Origin: CANNDT01 sp945876205
GTDB taxonomy: Bacteria; Acidobacteriota; Vicinamibacteria; Vicinamibacterales; UBA2999
NCBI GenBank assembly: GCA_947503365.1
Contig: CANNDT010000022.1
Coordinates: 1 to 52,144 of the forward strand
Direction of reading: 5' to 3'
DNA length: 52,144 bases
In this document: positions 6,098-15,069 of the stretch, in pieces
Layout: each line of letters opens with the position of its first letter
Position numbering within the stretch: position 1 is the first letter of the stretch
Notes under the pieces: model-generated
What the model was told of the DNA's origin: nothing
The model's input: the letters and a program-made list of their open reading frames with translations, nothing else
Database searches by the model: none
Position numbers and translations under genes: made by a program

Positions 6098-7516
6098 ATG
6101 CGCCGCAAGAGTACAATTACGGCGTCGCATGACATGTCTGTAATCGCACGCGTCGTCCTGTCGGCGATGCTCTGCCTGCTTGTGCCTGGCGTGGCGAGTG
6201 CTGCGCCCGATGCGATGCTGCTGCGCCTCTTTCTCACCGATGGCACGAGTGTCGTGAGCTACGGCGAGTACGCGCGCGTCGACGATCGCGTCATTTTTTC
6301 GATGCCGGCGGGCGGTGCTGCGGACGAGCCGCGGCTCCAGGCCGTGACCCTTCCGACCAAAGCGATCGACTGGCCCCGAACCGAGCGCTACGCGGCGAGC
6401 GCGAGGTATCAGCGCTACGCCCAGACCCGCGGCGACGAGGACTTCATTCGGCTCAGCAATGACGTCGCCGCCGTTCTCAACGAGATCCTGCAGACCCGCG
6501 ATCGAAACCAGGCGCTCGAGATCGCGACGCGCGCCAGGAATACGCTCGCCGACTGGCCCCGCCAGCATCTCGGCTACCGCCAGCGCGAAGTCGCTGAGAT
6601 TGTTTCGCTCCTCGACGAAGCGATCTCCGGTCTTCGCGCCGCCGCCGGAATGACGATGTTCGACTTGTCGCTGGTGGCGATGGCTGCGGACATCCCGCTC
6701 GAGCCGCTGATGGGGATGCCGTCGGTGCGCGAGCAGATCGACCAGGTCTTTCATGTCGCCACGCTCACCGAGCGCTCGTCCGAGCGGGTCGCGCTGCTGC
6801 AGACGGCGCTGGCGCTCCTGAGCGAGGCCGCAGGATTGATTGCGCCGGCTGACGTCGCTGCGCTACGACGCTCCGCCGAGAAACAGATCGCGCAGGAGTT
6901 TGCCGTCGACGCGCAGTACGCGGGCCTCTCGCGTCGATTCATCTCCCAGGCGACCCGTGCAGCCGCTCGCGCGCGGATCTCAGATGTCCAGCAGGTGCTC
7001 AACCGGATTCCCGACGAGGACGCGCGCCTTGGCCGGCGCCGGCCCGAAGTCGTCCAGGCGCTCAATGCCACGGTGCAGGTGCAGCTCGACGCGGCCCAGC
7101 GTCTGCGGTTGCTTCGCGACCGCTGGAACGTGAGGCAGGCGCTGTACCGCGACTACCGGCGCGTCGTTGGCACCCAGCTATTGCAGCTTGTGAAAGCGCA
7201 GCCCGCGCTCGAGGCTGTTCGACGCCTCGAGGGTCCCTCACCGAATATGTTGTTGACGTTGCGCGGCCGATTCAGCGGTGGCGCGGAGCGGCTGCAGCGT
7301 GTGCGGGTGCCGTCCGATCTCCAGGCCGCTCACGACCTGCTGACGAGCTCGTGGCGTTTCGCCGAGAACGCCGTGAACAGCCGCTATCTCGCCGTGCAGT
7401 CAGGCGAAGTCGCAACGGCCTGGCAGGCCTCGTCCGCGGCCGCCGGCGCGCTGATGTTTCTTTCGCGCGCCCAACAGGAGCTCCGCACGCTGCTCGAGCC
7501 CCCGCGAATTCAGTGA
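6098..7516 (+). CDS. secreted helical protein of unknown function
   Basis: A signal peptide is clear (VIARVVLSAMLCLLVPGVASA, then APDAM). The mature part of about 430 aa is almost entirely helical and rich in Ala, Arg, Gln and Leu, with no cysteine pair or catalytic motif I recognise. Start ATG 6098 has GAGGG 7 bases upstream. ATG 6134 would give a more compact signal peptide and lies just after a TACAAT (6112-6117) that could be a -10 box. Its TGA overlaps the GTG start of addB (GTGA), which suggests translational coupling to DNA-repair genes, an odd pairing for a periplasmic protein. Confidence 0.7.
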   Translation: MRRKSTITASHDMSVIARVVLSAMLCLLVPGVASAAPDAMLLRLFLTDGTSVVSYGEYARVDDRVIFSMPAGGAADEPRLQAVTLPTKAIDWPRTERYAASARYQRYAQTRGDEDFIRLSNDVAAVLNEILQTRDRNQALEIATRARNTLADWPRQHLGYRQREVAEIVSLLDEAISGLRAAAGMTMFDLSLVAMAADIPLEPLMGMPSVREQIDQVFHVATLTERSSERVALLQTALALLSEAAGLIAPADVAALRRSAEKQIAQEFAVDAQYAGLSRRFISQATRAAARARISDVQQVLNRIPDEDARLGRRRPEVVQALNATVQVQLDAAQRLRLLRDRWNVRQALYRDYRRVVGTQLLQLVKAQPALEAVRRLEGPSPNMLLTLRGRFSGGAERLQRVRVPSDLQAAHDLLTSSWRFAENAVNSRYLAVQSGEVATAWQASSAAAGALMFLSRAQQELRTLLEPPRIQ

Positions 7517-10362
7517 TCACCGTCCGCACCACCCGGCTCGTGCGGGTGCCGGATCTGCACACCTTCCGCAACGCCCTCGCCTCGCTGGCCTGCGAAGGCA
7601 CGCCCTTCGACGCGCGCGACCGTCTGGTCGTGGTGCCCACACGCGCCGCCGCCGCGCACCTGCTGCGATCCATCGAGGACCGCCAGCCACCTTCGACCAA
7701 GGCGCTCCTGCTTCCTGACTTCATCACGCCAGACGAACTGCCGGCACGACTGGCCGAGCGCGTTCCGCCCGATGCGCCGATGCTCACCGCCGCGGAGCGC
7801 GAGGCGCTGCTTGGCGTGGCCTGCCGGACTGCCATCGCCGAGGGCGCGGAGCCGCCATTTCGTCTTCGGCCAGGCCTGGTGGCCGAGATCCTTCGCTTTT
7901 ACGACACGCTCAACCGCAACCAGAAGGATGTCAACACCTTCGAGCGGCTGGCGCTCGGCATGCTCGAGCCAGGCGCGGCCGACGATCGCGGCGCCGAGCG
8001 GCTCGTGCGCCAGACCCGATTCCTGGTGAGCGCGTTTCGACACTTCGAGCAGCAATGCGCCGGCCTCGGCGCATTGGATGAACATACCGTTCGCAAACAC
8101 CTGCGCGAGACCGCCGCGACTCGCCCGTGGCGGCACGTGATCGTCGCGGTTGGCGATCGCTCGCTCGATCCCAACGGCCTCTTCCGCGCCGATTGGGATC
8201 TGCTCGCGCGCGTCCCCGGCCTCGACCGGCTCGACGTCGTCGCCACCGACAACACCGTTGCCGGGGCGTTCCACGAACGCATTCGCGATCTGCTTCCGGG
8301 TATCGAGGAGGTTCGGTTCGAGAGCGAGCCGCCCAGCGCCCCGGTGCTGCTTGCCGCGCCGAAGCCGCGAAGCGGCGAAGGCGGGATCGCTCCGCACGGA
8401 CTGACGCAGATCGCGCGCGATCGAGAAGAAGAGGTAGCCGCCTTCGCTCGCTGGGTGCGTCACGCGGTTCGCGCGGGAGACGTGTCCGTCCTCGATCGCA
8501 TGGCGCTCGTCGTCCGTCAGCCGCTGCCGTATGTGTATGTGGCGCGAGAGGTCCTGCGATCGGGCGGCGTACCGTGCCAGATGTTCGACGCCCTGCCGCT
8601 TGGCGCCGAGCCGTATGCCGCGGCGCTCGACCTCGTCGTGTCGTGCGTCAGCTCGAACTTCGCGCGCGGCCCCGCGGTCGCGTTGCTGCGCTCGCCGCAT
8701 TTCCGGTTCGAAGGCATATCCGCGCGAGACATCACGGCGCTCGATCGCGCGCTGAGCGCGGCAGGCTATCTCGGCGACGTGGACGCGTTGGAGCGATTCT
8801 CGATTCCGGCTGCGGCGGTGCTCCGGAGCGCGGCGGGCGAGCTGCTGCCGCTGAGGGCCGCGGCGCCGCTCGCGGTACACCTCGAACTGTTGTTCGCTTT
8901 CCTGACGGCTCACGAGAATGTGCCGGGCCCCGACGATCCGCTTCGCGAGCGCCAGCTTCGGGCGCGGGCGGCGATCTTCGGCACCCTGGCAACGCTGCGC
9001 AACGCCTACGCCAGGTTCGATTCGACACCGATGGAGTTCGACACGGTCGCCGCGATCGTCAGGCGCTGGATCGAAGGACAGACGTTCGCCCCGCGCACCG
9101 GCGAGTCGGGCGTGCACCTGGTCGATGCCGAGAGCGCGAAGTTTGGCGACTTCGAGGCGGTGCAGCTCGCGGGCCTGGTCGACGGCGAGTGGCCGGATCG
9201 CCCGCGCCGCAATATCTTCTACGCCGGCGGCGTGCTGCGCGAGCTGGGATGGCCTGCCGAGGCCGATCGGCTCGATGGTGCCCGCGCGGCCTTCCGCGAC
9301 CTGCTTCGCCTGCCTGGTTCCTACCTCGTCGCCTCCACGTTTTCTCTCGAAGACGATGCGCTGGTGGCAGCGTCGACGTTTGTCGACGAGCTCGAGGGAG
9401 CGGGGCTCGAGGCGATTGAGTACTCCGCGCCTGCGACGCGCATCTTCGAGTACGAGGCCGACCCAATTGAGCGTCCAGTCATCGACGCTGCGCGTTTCCG
9501 CGGTCAGACAAGCGGTCATATGCCGGCCGCGTACTCGTTGAGCGCGCTGGAGCGGTACCAGGACTGTCCGTTCAAGTTCTTCGCAGCCGATGTACTTCGG
9601 CTGGAGGAAGCACCGGAGGACGAGCCGGCGCTTTCGCCTCGCGCGCGTGGCCGGTTCGTCCACGAGGTGTTTCAGCGCTTCTTCGAGGCCTGGGACAGTC
9701 GCGGCGCGGGGACGATCACTCCGGATCGGCTCGACTCGGCGCGCTCGTTGTTCGAAGAGGTGGCGCGGCCCCTCCTCTCGGGACTCCCCGAGGCCGATGC
9801 ATCGCTCGAGTGGACGCGCCTCTTCGGATCGGCCATCTCGGTCGGGATCGTGGACGTCGTCCTTGGCCTCGAAGCGTCGCGGCCGGCGGTGGTGCAGGAG
9901 CGATGGCTCGAGTTCCGCCTCGAGGGCGACTTTTCGCTCGGGGCTGCGGACGGCCGACGCGTACCGCTCAAGGGCGTTGCCGATCGGATCGACCTGCTCG
10001 ACGGCAACCGCTTGCGCGTCATCGACTACAAGTCGGGCTATCCGCCCAACGTGAAGCGGGCGTTGCAGGTGGCGGTCTACGCGCTCTGCGCGCAGGAGCG
10101 GCTCGCCGCGCGTGACGGACGGCCGTGGGCGCTCGACGAGGCGGCGTATGTCGCCTTCGCCGGCAAGCGCTCGCTCGTCCCGGTGGTCAAGGCCGGCGCG
10201 AAAGACGCGGACGCAACGCTGGCCGTCGCGCGCGAGAGGCTCATCGCGCTGGTGGACGACATCGGATCCGGCGCATTCCCGCCCAGGCCACACGAGCCGA
10301 TGATGTGCACCTACTGCGCCTACCCCTCCGTCTGCCGCAAGGATTACGTTGGCGATCAGTAA
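7513..10362 (+). CDS. addB: AddB-type subunit, PD-(D/E)XK nuclease with Fe-S cysteines
   Basis: A 949-aa protein from GTG 7513. AddB pairs with AddA to resect double-strand breaks for recombination. The C-terminal nuclease shows the iron-sulfur cysteines: one in YQDCPFKFF (about residue 684) and three in CTYCAYPSVC (about 932-941). The catalytic core is RGRFVHEVFQRFF plus VIDYKSGY (about 836). The N-terminal two thirds is the degenerate helicase-like scaffold without a good Walker A, as expected for AddB. It overlaps addA by 14 bases. A short palindromic segment at about 8358-8384, encoding APKPRSGEGG, looks like an in-frame repeat insertion. Confidence 0.88.
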   Translation: MITVRTTRLVRVPDLHTFRNALASLACEGTPFDARDRLVVVPTRAAAAHLLRSIEDRQPPSTKALLLPDFITPDELPARLAERVPPDAPMLTAAEREALLGVACRTAIAEGAEPPFRLRPGLVAEILRFYDTLNRNQKDVNTFERLALGMLEPGAADDRGAERLVRQTRFLVSAFRHFEQQCAGLGALDEHTVRKHLRETAATRPWRHVIVAVGDRSLDPNGLFRADWDLLARVPGLDRLDVVATDNTVAGAFHERIRDLLPGIEEVRFESEPPSAPVLLAAPKPRSGEGGIAPHGLTQIARDREEEVAAFARWVRHAVRAGDVSVLDRMALVVRQPLPYVYVAREVLRSGGVPCQMFDALPLGAEPYAAALDLVVSCVSSNFARGPAVALLRSPHFRFEGISARDITALDRALSAAGYLGDVDALERFSIPAAAVLRSAAGELLPLRAAAPLAVHLELLFAFLTAHENVPGPDDPLRERQLRARAAIFGTLATLRNAYARFDSTPMEFDTVAAIVRRWIEGQTFAPRTGESGVHLVDAESAKFGDFEAVQLAGLVDGEWPDRPRRNIFYAGGVLRELGWPAEADRLDGARAAFRDLLRLPGSYLVASTFSLEDDALVAASTFVDELEGAGLEAIEYSAPATRIFEYEADPIERPVIDAARFRGQTSGHMPAAYSLSALERYQDCPFKFFAADVLRLEEAPEDEPALSPRARGRFVHEVFQRFFEAWDSRGAGTITPDRLDSARSLFEEVARPLLSGLPEADASLEWTRLFGSAISVGIVDVVLGLEASRPAVVQERWLEFRLEGDFSLGAADGRRVPLKGVADRIDLLDGNRLRVIDYKSGYPPNVKRALQVAVYALCAQERLAARDGRPWALDEAAYVAFAGKRSLVPVVKAGAKDADATLAVARERLIALVDDIGSGAFPPRPHEPMMCTYCAYPSVCRKDYVGDQ
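8358..8384. repeat. GC-rich repeat inside addB
   Basis: GCCGAAGCCGCGAAGCGGCG followed by AAGGCGG encodes PKPRSGEGG. The GGCGAAGGCGG part recurs as the reverse complement in the hydrolase gene (about 23654-23664) and in nearly the same form in the intergenic palindrome at 41057. I infer a repeat-derived insert. Confidence 0.4.
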
Positions 10363-13300
10363 CGTCAGTCTCCCGTTCGAGGAAGCCGACTCGGTCGAGG
10401 CGCGGATCGACGCCCGCGACCGCGCCGGACGGGCGCACGCGGTCGATCCGCATTTCAACGTCGCGCTCGAGGCGTCGGCGGGCACCGGCAAGACGCGGGT
10501 GCTCGTCGACCGCTACATCAACCTGCTGCGCGCGGGTGTCGATCCCGCAAACATCCTTGCCATCACCTTCACGCGCAAGGCGGCCGCCGAAATGCGCGAG
10601 CGGATTCTCTCGTCGCTGAGGGAGTCGGCTGCTCGAGGGGAGCTGACCCCCACGCGATGGCGGGAGCTGCGCGACCGCACCTCCGACATCAACATCAGCA
10701 CCATCGATGCGTTCTGCCTGTCGCTCCTGCGCGAGTTTCCACTCGAGGCCGACCTCGATCCGGGCTTTTCGCTGGCGGACGAAACCGAAGTGCCGCGGCT
10801 CATCGCCGAGTCGCTCGACCGGGCATTGAGGATCTGTCGTTCGCTCGCGCGTGACGACGAGCATGTGGCGCTGGTCTTCGCGCAACTGGGCGACCGCCGC
10901 GCCCGGAAAGGGCTCGCCGCGCTGCTGAACCGCCGTATCGTCGCGCCGCGCGTACTCGCACGCTTCCTGGCAACCGGGCCGCGTGACCTGAAAGTGTCGG
11001 AGGTCGCCCGGCGGGCGGCCGCCACGCTGATCGACGCGTTCGAGGCGATGCCCGGCGGACTGGATCGGTTCCTCGAGACGGGCCCGCTCGAGCCCGCCTT
11101 CATGGTGCTGGCCCGCGGCCTCCGGCGCCTCCGCGCGGGTGGCGAAGGGGAGGGCTCGGTCGATCCGGCCACCATCCAGGCGGTGTTCGCGCGAGCGCGC
11201 GAGCACTTCCTCACGCAGGACGGGACGCCGCGCACTCGTTGTCCGTATGCGAAGCCGGCCTTCGCCAGCGTCCCAGATTGGCAGGTCCACAAGGACCTTG
11301 TCGTCGAGCACGCCGACGCGATGCTGCGCATCTTCAACGCCTACCGTCGTGACCTGAACGTGCTGGTGTCTCGCGGCATCTCGCGGATGTTTGCGGTGGC
11401 GGACACGGAATACCGCCGCACCCTCGACGCGCACGCCGTCCTCGATTTCTCCGACGTGCTGCTCAAGGCCCTCGCGTTGCTCCGGCAGATGGAAGAGTTC
11501 TCCCGCAGCCGCTACCGGCTCGAGTCGCGATACCACCACGTGCTGGTCGACGAGTTTCAGGACACCAGTCGCGCACAGTGGGAGCTCATTTCGCTCCTGG
11601 TACAGGCGTGGGGCGAGGGCGCGGGGCTCACCGCCTCCGGACCGCTCACGCCGTCCATCTTCATCGTCGGCGACCGCAAGCAGTCGATCTACGGCTTTCG
11701 CGACGCGGACGGGTCGCTCCTGTCGGAGGCGAGCCGGCACCTCGAGATGCTGCGTCCCGACAAGGATGTCCGCCGGTCGATCTCGCGGAGCTTTCGGTCG
11801 GTGCCGGCGCTGCTCACGTTCATCAACGACGTCAGCCACGACATCGACAAGGCGCCCGACAGGCGCGACGGATTCCGATACGCGGAAGAAGATCGGTTTC
11901 CTATCGACACGACGGTCCGGCTGAAGCCGGACACTACGGACACAGAGGATGTGGCCCTTGGTCTCGTGATGGCAGAGACTCCGGAGGCGTGCGCGGAGAT
12001 TGCCGCCGACGAAATCGCGAGGCTGATCGCGGCCGGCACGCCGATTCGCGACCGCGACACCGGCGTCCGGCGCGCGGTTCGTCCTGGCGACATCGCCATC
12101 CTCTTTCGCACGCGCGACAGCCATCGCGAATTCGAGGGCGCGCTCGAACAGCGCGGCATCCCGGCGTTTGTCTACAAGGGACTCGGCTTTTTCGACTCCG
12201 ACGAAATCAAGGACGTGCTCGCGCTGCTCTGGTACCTGGCGGACCCGTTGTCGGATCTGCGGGCCGCCGCGCTGATGCGGTCGCGGTTCATTCACCTCTC
12301 GGACGAGGCGCTGCGGCTGCTGGCGCCGAAGCTATCGGACGCACTGGGGGCGACCGAGCCACCGGCGGCGTCCGCGCGTCTTGACGCCGCCGACTCCGCC
12401 GCGCTGATCCGCGCGCGCGCGGCGGCCGCGCGATGGCGGTCACTGGTCGACCGCATGCCGCCGGCCGAGTTGCTCGACCTCATCCTCAACGAGTCTGCCT
12501 ACTTCTTCGAAATGCACGGCCCGCGCTTCGCGCAGGCGCGCGAAAATCTGAAGAAGATGCGCGCGCTGGTGCGGCGCATCCAGAACCGCGGTTACGCGAC
12601 GCTTGGCCGGATTGCAGCCCACCTCGATCGCCTCGCCGTTGGCGACGAAGCAAATGCGGTGATCGACGCCTCCGACGCGGTGAACCTGATGACCGTGCAC
12701 GCGTCGAAAGGACTCGAGTTCCCGATCGTCTTTGTCGTCAACCTGGCGCGCGGCACCGGCAATCGCCGCGACCCGATCCGAATCGCCGCGCGTGATGCCG
12801 AGGACCATCTGTCGGTCGCCGTTGGTGACTATCAGTCTGAGGCGGATGACGATGATGCGGCGAAGCAGCGCGAGGAAACCAAGCGGCTGCTCTACGTCGC
12901 ACTCACGCGCGCGCGCGACCGGCTCTATCTGGGATCTGCGCTGAAGGAGGGCCGCATCCAGCCCGGACGCGGCAGTCTCGCGGAGGTGTTGCCGGCGTCT
13001 CTCCTGGCGCAGTTCGCCGCGCAGTCAGCAGCAACCGATGTCGTCGAATGGCACGCGTCGTCTGGGCAGGTGCACCGGTTCCAACTTGCTTGTGGCGCGA
13101 ACCCTCCGGGTTTGCCAGGCGAGCCCACAGGGCTCGCCCCAGAGGCGAACACGATACCTACGGACTTCACACCACTGGTCGACACCGGCACTCCACGCCG
13201 CGCGATCGCGACGTTGCTTGGCGATGATGGCGTCCTGCCAGGCGGACGCGAGTCGGATCGACTGGTCGGAACCTTCGTCCATCGCCTCCTCGAGCGCTTC

Positions 13301-13702
13301 GGGCTTGATCCAGCAGCCAACGCCGTCGATCGAGCGGCGGCATCACGCATCCTCCGGCCAGACGAATTGGCCCTCTCGACGTCGCTCGGGACAGGCGACT
13401 GGCTGGACGAAGCACTCGACGCGTATCACGCGATCGTGCAGCGCGCCGAGGTGCGCGCGCTCTATCTCTCTGGCGAACGCATCCACGAGGTGCCGTTCAC
13501 CATGCGCGTCGACGGCGTCATCGTTCGCGGCACGATCGATTGTCTCGTGCGAACAGCGCCCGATCGCATGACGCTGCTCGAGTTCAAGACCGGGCGGCCG
13601 CGCCAGGAGCATCGTACGCAGCTCGATCTCTATCAGCGCGCCGTTGCGTCGATCTACCCTGAATGGGTCATAGAGGCGCAACTCGTCTATTCCGACGTCT
13701 GA
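10349..13702 (+). CDS. addA: AddA-type UvrD helicase-nuclease
   Basis: A 1117-aa protein from TTG 10349, with AAGGAT about 6 bases upstream. It is the motor and second nuclease of AddAB. Superfamily 1 helicase motifs appear in order: ASAGTGKT (about residue 43), TFTRKAAAEM, VDEFQDTS (400), GDRKQSIYGFRD (441), LMTVHASKGLEF (781) and LYVALTRARDR (848). The C-terminal RecB-like nuclease has VGTFVHRLLERF and TLLEFKTGRP (about 1075). Two GC palindromes sit inside the frame (11915-11932 and 13118-13138) in regions between motifs. They encode VRLKPDTT and GEPTGLAP, which look like tolerated repeat insertions. Confidence 0.93.
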   Translation: MAISNVSLPFEEADSVEARIDARDRAGRAHAVDPHFNVALEASAGTGKTRVLVDRYINLLRAGVDPANILAITFTRKAAAEMRERILSSLRESAARGELTPTRWRELRDRTSDINISTIDAFCLSLLREFPLEADLDPGFSLADETEVPRLIAESLDRALRICRSLARDDEHVALVFAQLGDRRARKGLAALLNRRIVAPRVLARFLATGPRDLKVSEVARRAAATLIDAFEAMPGGLDRFLETGPLEPAFMVLARGLRRLRAGGEGEGSVDPATIQAVFARAREHFLTQDGTPRTRCPYAKPAFASVPDWQVHKDLVVEHADAMLRIFNAYRRDLNVLVSRGISRMFAVADTEYRRTLDAHAVLDFSDVLLKALALLRQMEEFSRSRYRLESRYHHVLVDEFQDTSRAQWELISLLVQAWGEGAGLTASGPLTPSIFIVGDRKQSIYGFRDADGSLLSEASRHLEMLRPDKDVRRSISRSFRSVPALLTFINDVSHDIDKAPDRRDGFRYAEEDRFPIDTTVRLKPDTTDTEDVALGLVMAETPEACAEIAADEIARLIAAGTPIRDRDTGVRRAVRPGDIAILFRTRDSHREFEGALEQRGIPAFVYKGLGFFDSDEIKDVLALLWYLADPLSDLRAAALMRSRFIHLSDEALRLLAPKLSDALGATEPPAASARLDAADSAALIRARAAAARWRSLVDRMPPAELLDLILNESAYFFEMHGPRFAQARENLKKMRALVRRIQNRGYATLGRIAAHLDRLAVGDEANAVIDASDAVNLMTVHASKGLEFPIVFVVNLARGTGNRRDPIRIAARDAEDHLSVAVGDYQSEADDDDAAKQREETKRLLYVALTRARDRLYLGSALKEGRIQPGRGSLAEVLPASLLAQFAAQSAATDVVEWHASSGQVHRFQLACGANPPGLPGEPTGLAPEANTIPTDFTPLVDTGTPRRAIATLLGDDGVLPGGRESDRLVGTFVHRLLERFGLDPAANAVDRAAASRILRPDELALSTSLGTGDWLDEALDAYHAIVQRAEVRALYLSGERIHEVPFTMRVDGVIVRGTIDCLVRTAPDRMTLLEFKTGRPRQEHRTQLDLYQRAVASIYPEWVIEAQLVYSDV
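11915..11932. repeat. palindrome GTCCGGCT-GA-AGCCGGAC inside addA
   Basis: Perfect 8-base arms around GA, translated in frame as part of TTVRLKPDTTDT. Variants of this short peptide and palindrome are, from memory, frequent in Vicinamibacteria genomes. The site lies in a non-motif linker after the GDRKQS region. Confidence 0.6.
13118..13138. repeat. palindrome GGCGAGCC-CACAG-GGCTCGCC inside addA
   Basis: Perfect 8-base arms around a 5-base loop, translated as GEPTGLAP in the linker between the helicase and nuclease domains. The surrounding proline/glycine-rich peptide is unlike the rest of the protein. Confidence 0.55.
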
Positions 13703-13784
13703 CGGAACCAAAAACGTCCCTGCGCGGTCTAACCGGACATACATGCACAATTCCCCCCTGGCGAGCGGCCGCGGCCCTGGTGCC

Positions 13785-13982
13785 ATGACCCTGGTGACCC
13801 TCCAACCGATGCCCTGTGGCTGTGTAGCGGCTATTTATCGCGCACGGCCGACGGTCGTCGAATTGGAGCTTGTCGAGGCAAAAGGACCGCATTGCCGCTT
13901 TTATGGGCACCGAACCGGCCAGGTCATCAGCCTTGGTGTCCCGGAATTGTTCGAAAACGGAGGCCCGGAGCCCACTGTTTGA
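13785..13982 (+). CDS. 65-aa conserved-looking small protein
   Basis: From ATG 13785 the product begins MTLVTLQPMPCGCVAAIYRA and continues with VVELELVEAKGPHC and GQVISLGVPELFE. The CGC motif and regular beta-strand pattern suggest a small folded beta protein. I believe similar short proteins occur in related genomes but cannot name a function. An in-frame ATG at 13743 would add 14 residues that look unstructured. Confidence 0.5.
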   Translation: MTLVTLQPMPCGCVAAIYRARPTVVELELVEAKGPHCRFYGHRTGQVISLGVPELFENGGPEPTV

Positions 13983-14004
13983 TGGTCCAGCCGGGGGTTT
14001 TGCA

Positions 14005-14034
14005 TTGCGCCATGCGGAAGCCATCCCCTACAAT
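14005..14034 (+). promoter_or_regulatory. sigma-70-type promoter of the zinc-ribbon gene
   Basis: TTGCGC (14005-14010) and TACAAT (14029-14034) are separated by 18 bases. They lie about 40 bases before the TTG start at 14075. Confidence 0.6.
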
Positions 14035-14074
14035 CGAATTCTGAGGACCGCAGACGCTTTGTGAGGAGAACCTG

Positions 14075-14320
14075 TTGACGACAAAAGAGGAGACGTTAGT
14101 GGCGCTGACCTGTCCCAGCTGTGGGAACGACCAAAATTTTCTCGTCAAGACGCTTCAGATGCACGTGGTGCACCTGGACGATTCGAGGGTCGAGGTCTCT
14201 GAAGAAGGCCGCCCCGCGGTGTTGGAACTTTTGTGCGACGAGTGCGACACCGCGCTTGCCATCGATGAATTGGAAGAAGGCCTCCGCAAGGAGCTGCTGC
14301 TGACTCTCGGCGCGCGCTGA
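14075..14320 (+). CDS. small zinc-ribbon protein
   Basis: An 81-aa protein from TTG 14075, with GAGGAG about 8-13 bases upstream. CPSCG near residue 13 and CDEC near residue 54 form a two-knuckle zinc ribbon. The intervening sequence (QNFLVKTLQMHVVHLDDSRVEV) is beta-rich and the tail is an acidic helix. Such proteins often bind nucleic acid or a protein partner, but the partner here is unknown. It converges with a second tiny zinc-ribbon gene at 14419-14574. Confidence 0.7.
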   Translation: MTTKEETLVALTCPSCGNDQNFLVKTLQMHVVHLDDSRVEVSEEGRPAVLELLCDECDTALAIDELEEGLRKELLLTLGAR

Positions 14321-14326
14321 AGGCTT

Positions 14327-14347
14327 CGCGGACCGTAAGGGTCCGCG
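14327..14347. terminator. perfect GC hairpin between convergent zinc-ribbon genes
   Basis: CGCGGACC (14327-14334) and GGTCCGCG (14340-14347) form a perfect 8-bp stem with a 5-base loop, 7 bases past the stop at 14320. There is no T-tract. It may act as a bidirectional terminator. Confidence 0.45.
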
Positions 14348-14418
14348 CCGCATCATGCAGGGTCAGCGCGGCCCATCTTCAGCGTCGCATCACTCCGGAT
14401 GCGCGCCGCATTTCATCC

Positions 14419-14574
14419 TCAGTCTTCGACGTCCTCGAAGTAGTCACACTCCGGGCAGATCCATTCTCTGGATTTGGTGACTTTGGTCTGCGACGTACCT
14501 GGCACGCGATCGACGATCTCTCGTTCGCGTAGCCGCATCGCTTCGCCGCACATCGGGCACTCCTTGACGGCCAT
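14419..14574 (-). CDS. 51-aa zinc-ribbon protein
   Basis: A very short frame with four well-placed cysteines: KECPMCGEAM at residues 4-13 and WICPECDYFEDVED at the end. The middle is charged (LREREIVDRVPGTSQTKVTKS). This is a complete zinc-ribbon fold of the kind found as free-standing small proteins. Start ATG 14574 has AAGGAGAAG upstream. It is divergent from the DnaJ-type zinc-finger gene and convergent with the 81-aa zinc-ribbon gene. Confidence 0.72.
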   Translation of the reverse strand: MAVKECPMCGEAMRLREREIVDRVPGTSQTKVTKSREWICPECDYFEDVED

Positions 14575-14613
14575 TGACTTCTCCTTGTGCCGACCCTATC
14601 GTACCTGCAGACC

Positions 14614-15069
14614 ATGGGCGGAAACACGTTTCGTCCGTTCGGCGGGCCGCAAGTTGCGGTGATCGGCAGCGAAGACAGCCGCGAGGATGTGAGCTGCTTT
14701 GCCGACGAGGTCGTCATCGACTTTCCGTCGATGGCGCCTGCAGTCGATCGCATCCGCAGCGCGTTTCTCGCCGGCGAACGCGCCGCGGCGCTCGATGCGA
14801 CCGTCACGCTGTCGCGGCGCGACGCCGCGGCGGGCGCCGTCGTGCCGCTCGAGGTGCCGGTGCGCTGCACCTGCCACTACTGCGGCGGCCGCGGTGAGTC
14901 GTGGGCCGAGCCGTGCCCGTGCTGCAGCGGCAACGGAAGCGAGCTCCTGCGCCATCAGCTGCGCGTCTCGGTTCCGGCCGGCGTCGGCGACGGCGCGCGC
15001 TTCCACTTCACCGTCACGCCGCGGCACCACCCGCCAACCCGCATCGAGCTTCGCATTCACGTCCAATAG
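14614..15069 (+). CDS. protein with DnaJ-type cysteine repeats but no J domain
   Basis: From ATG 14614 the product has 151 aa. Residues 88-110 carry two CxxCxGxG-type repeats (CHYCGGRG and CPCCSGNG), as in the zinc-binding part of DnaJ. A C-terminal beta segment follows (VSVPAGVGDGARFHFTVTP) that matches the substrate-binding domain of DnaJ. There is no J domain (no HPD) in the N-terminal 80 residues. It may therefore bind clients without recruiting DnaK, which is inference. A GTG at 14587 is an alternative start. The next gene starts directly after its stop. Confidence 0.75.
   Translation: MGGNTFRPFGGPQVAVIGSEDSREDVSCFADEVVIDFPSMAPAVDRIRSAFLAGERAAALDATVTLSRRDAAAGAVVPLEVPVRCTCHYCGGRGESWAEPCPCCSGNGSELLRHQLRVSVPAGVGDGARFHFTVTPRHHPPTRIELRIHVQ

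Noticed and set aside
7510..10491. A 993-residue open frame on the minus strand opposite addB
   Set aside because: It mirrors the codon bias of a high-GC gene. It has no recognisable domain, while the plus strand carries clear AddB motifs.
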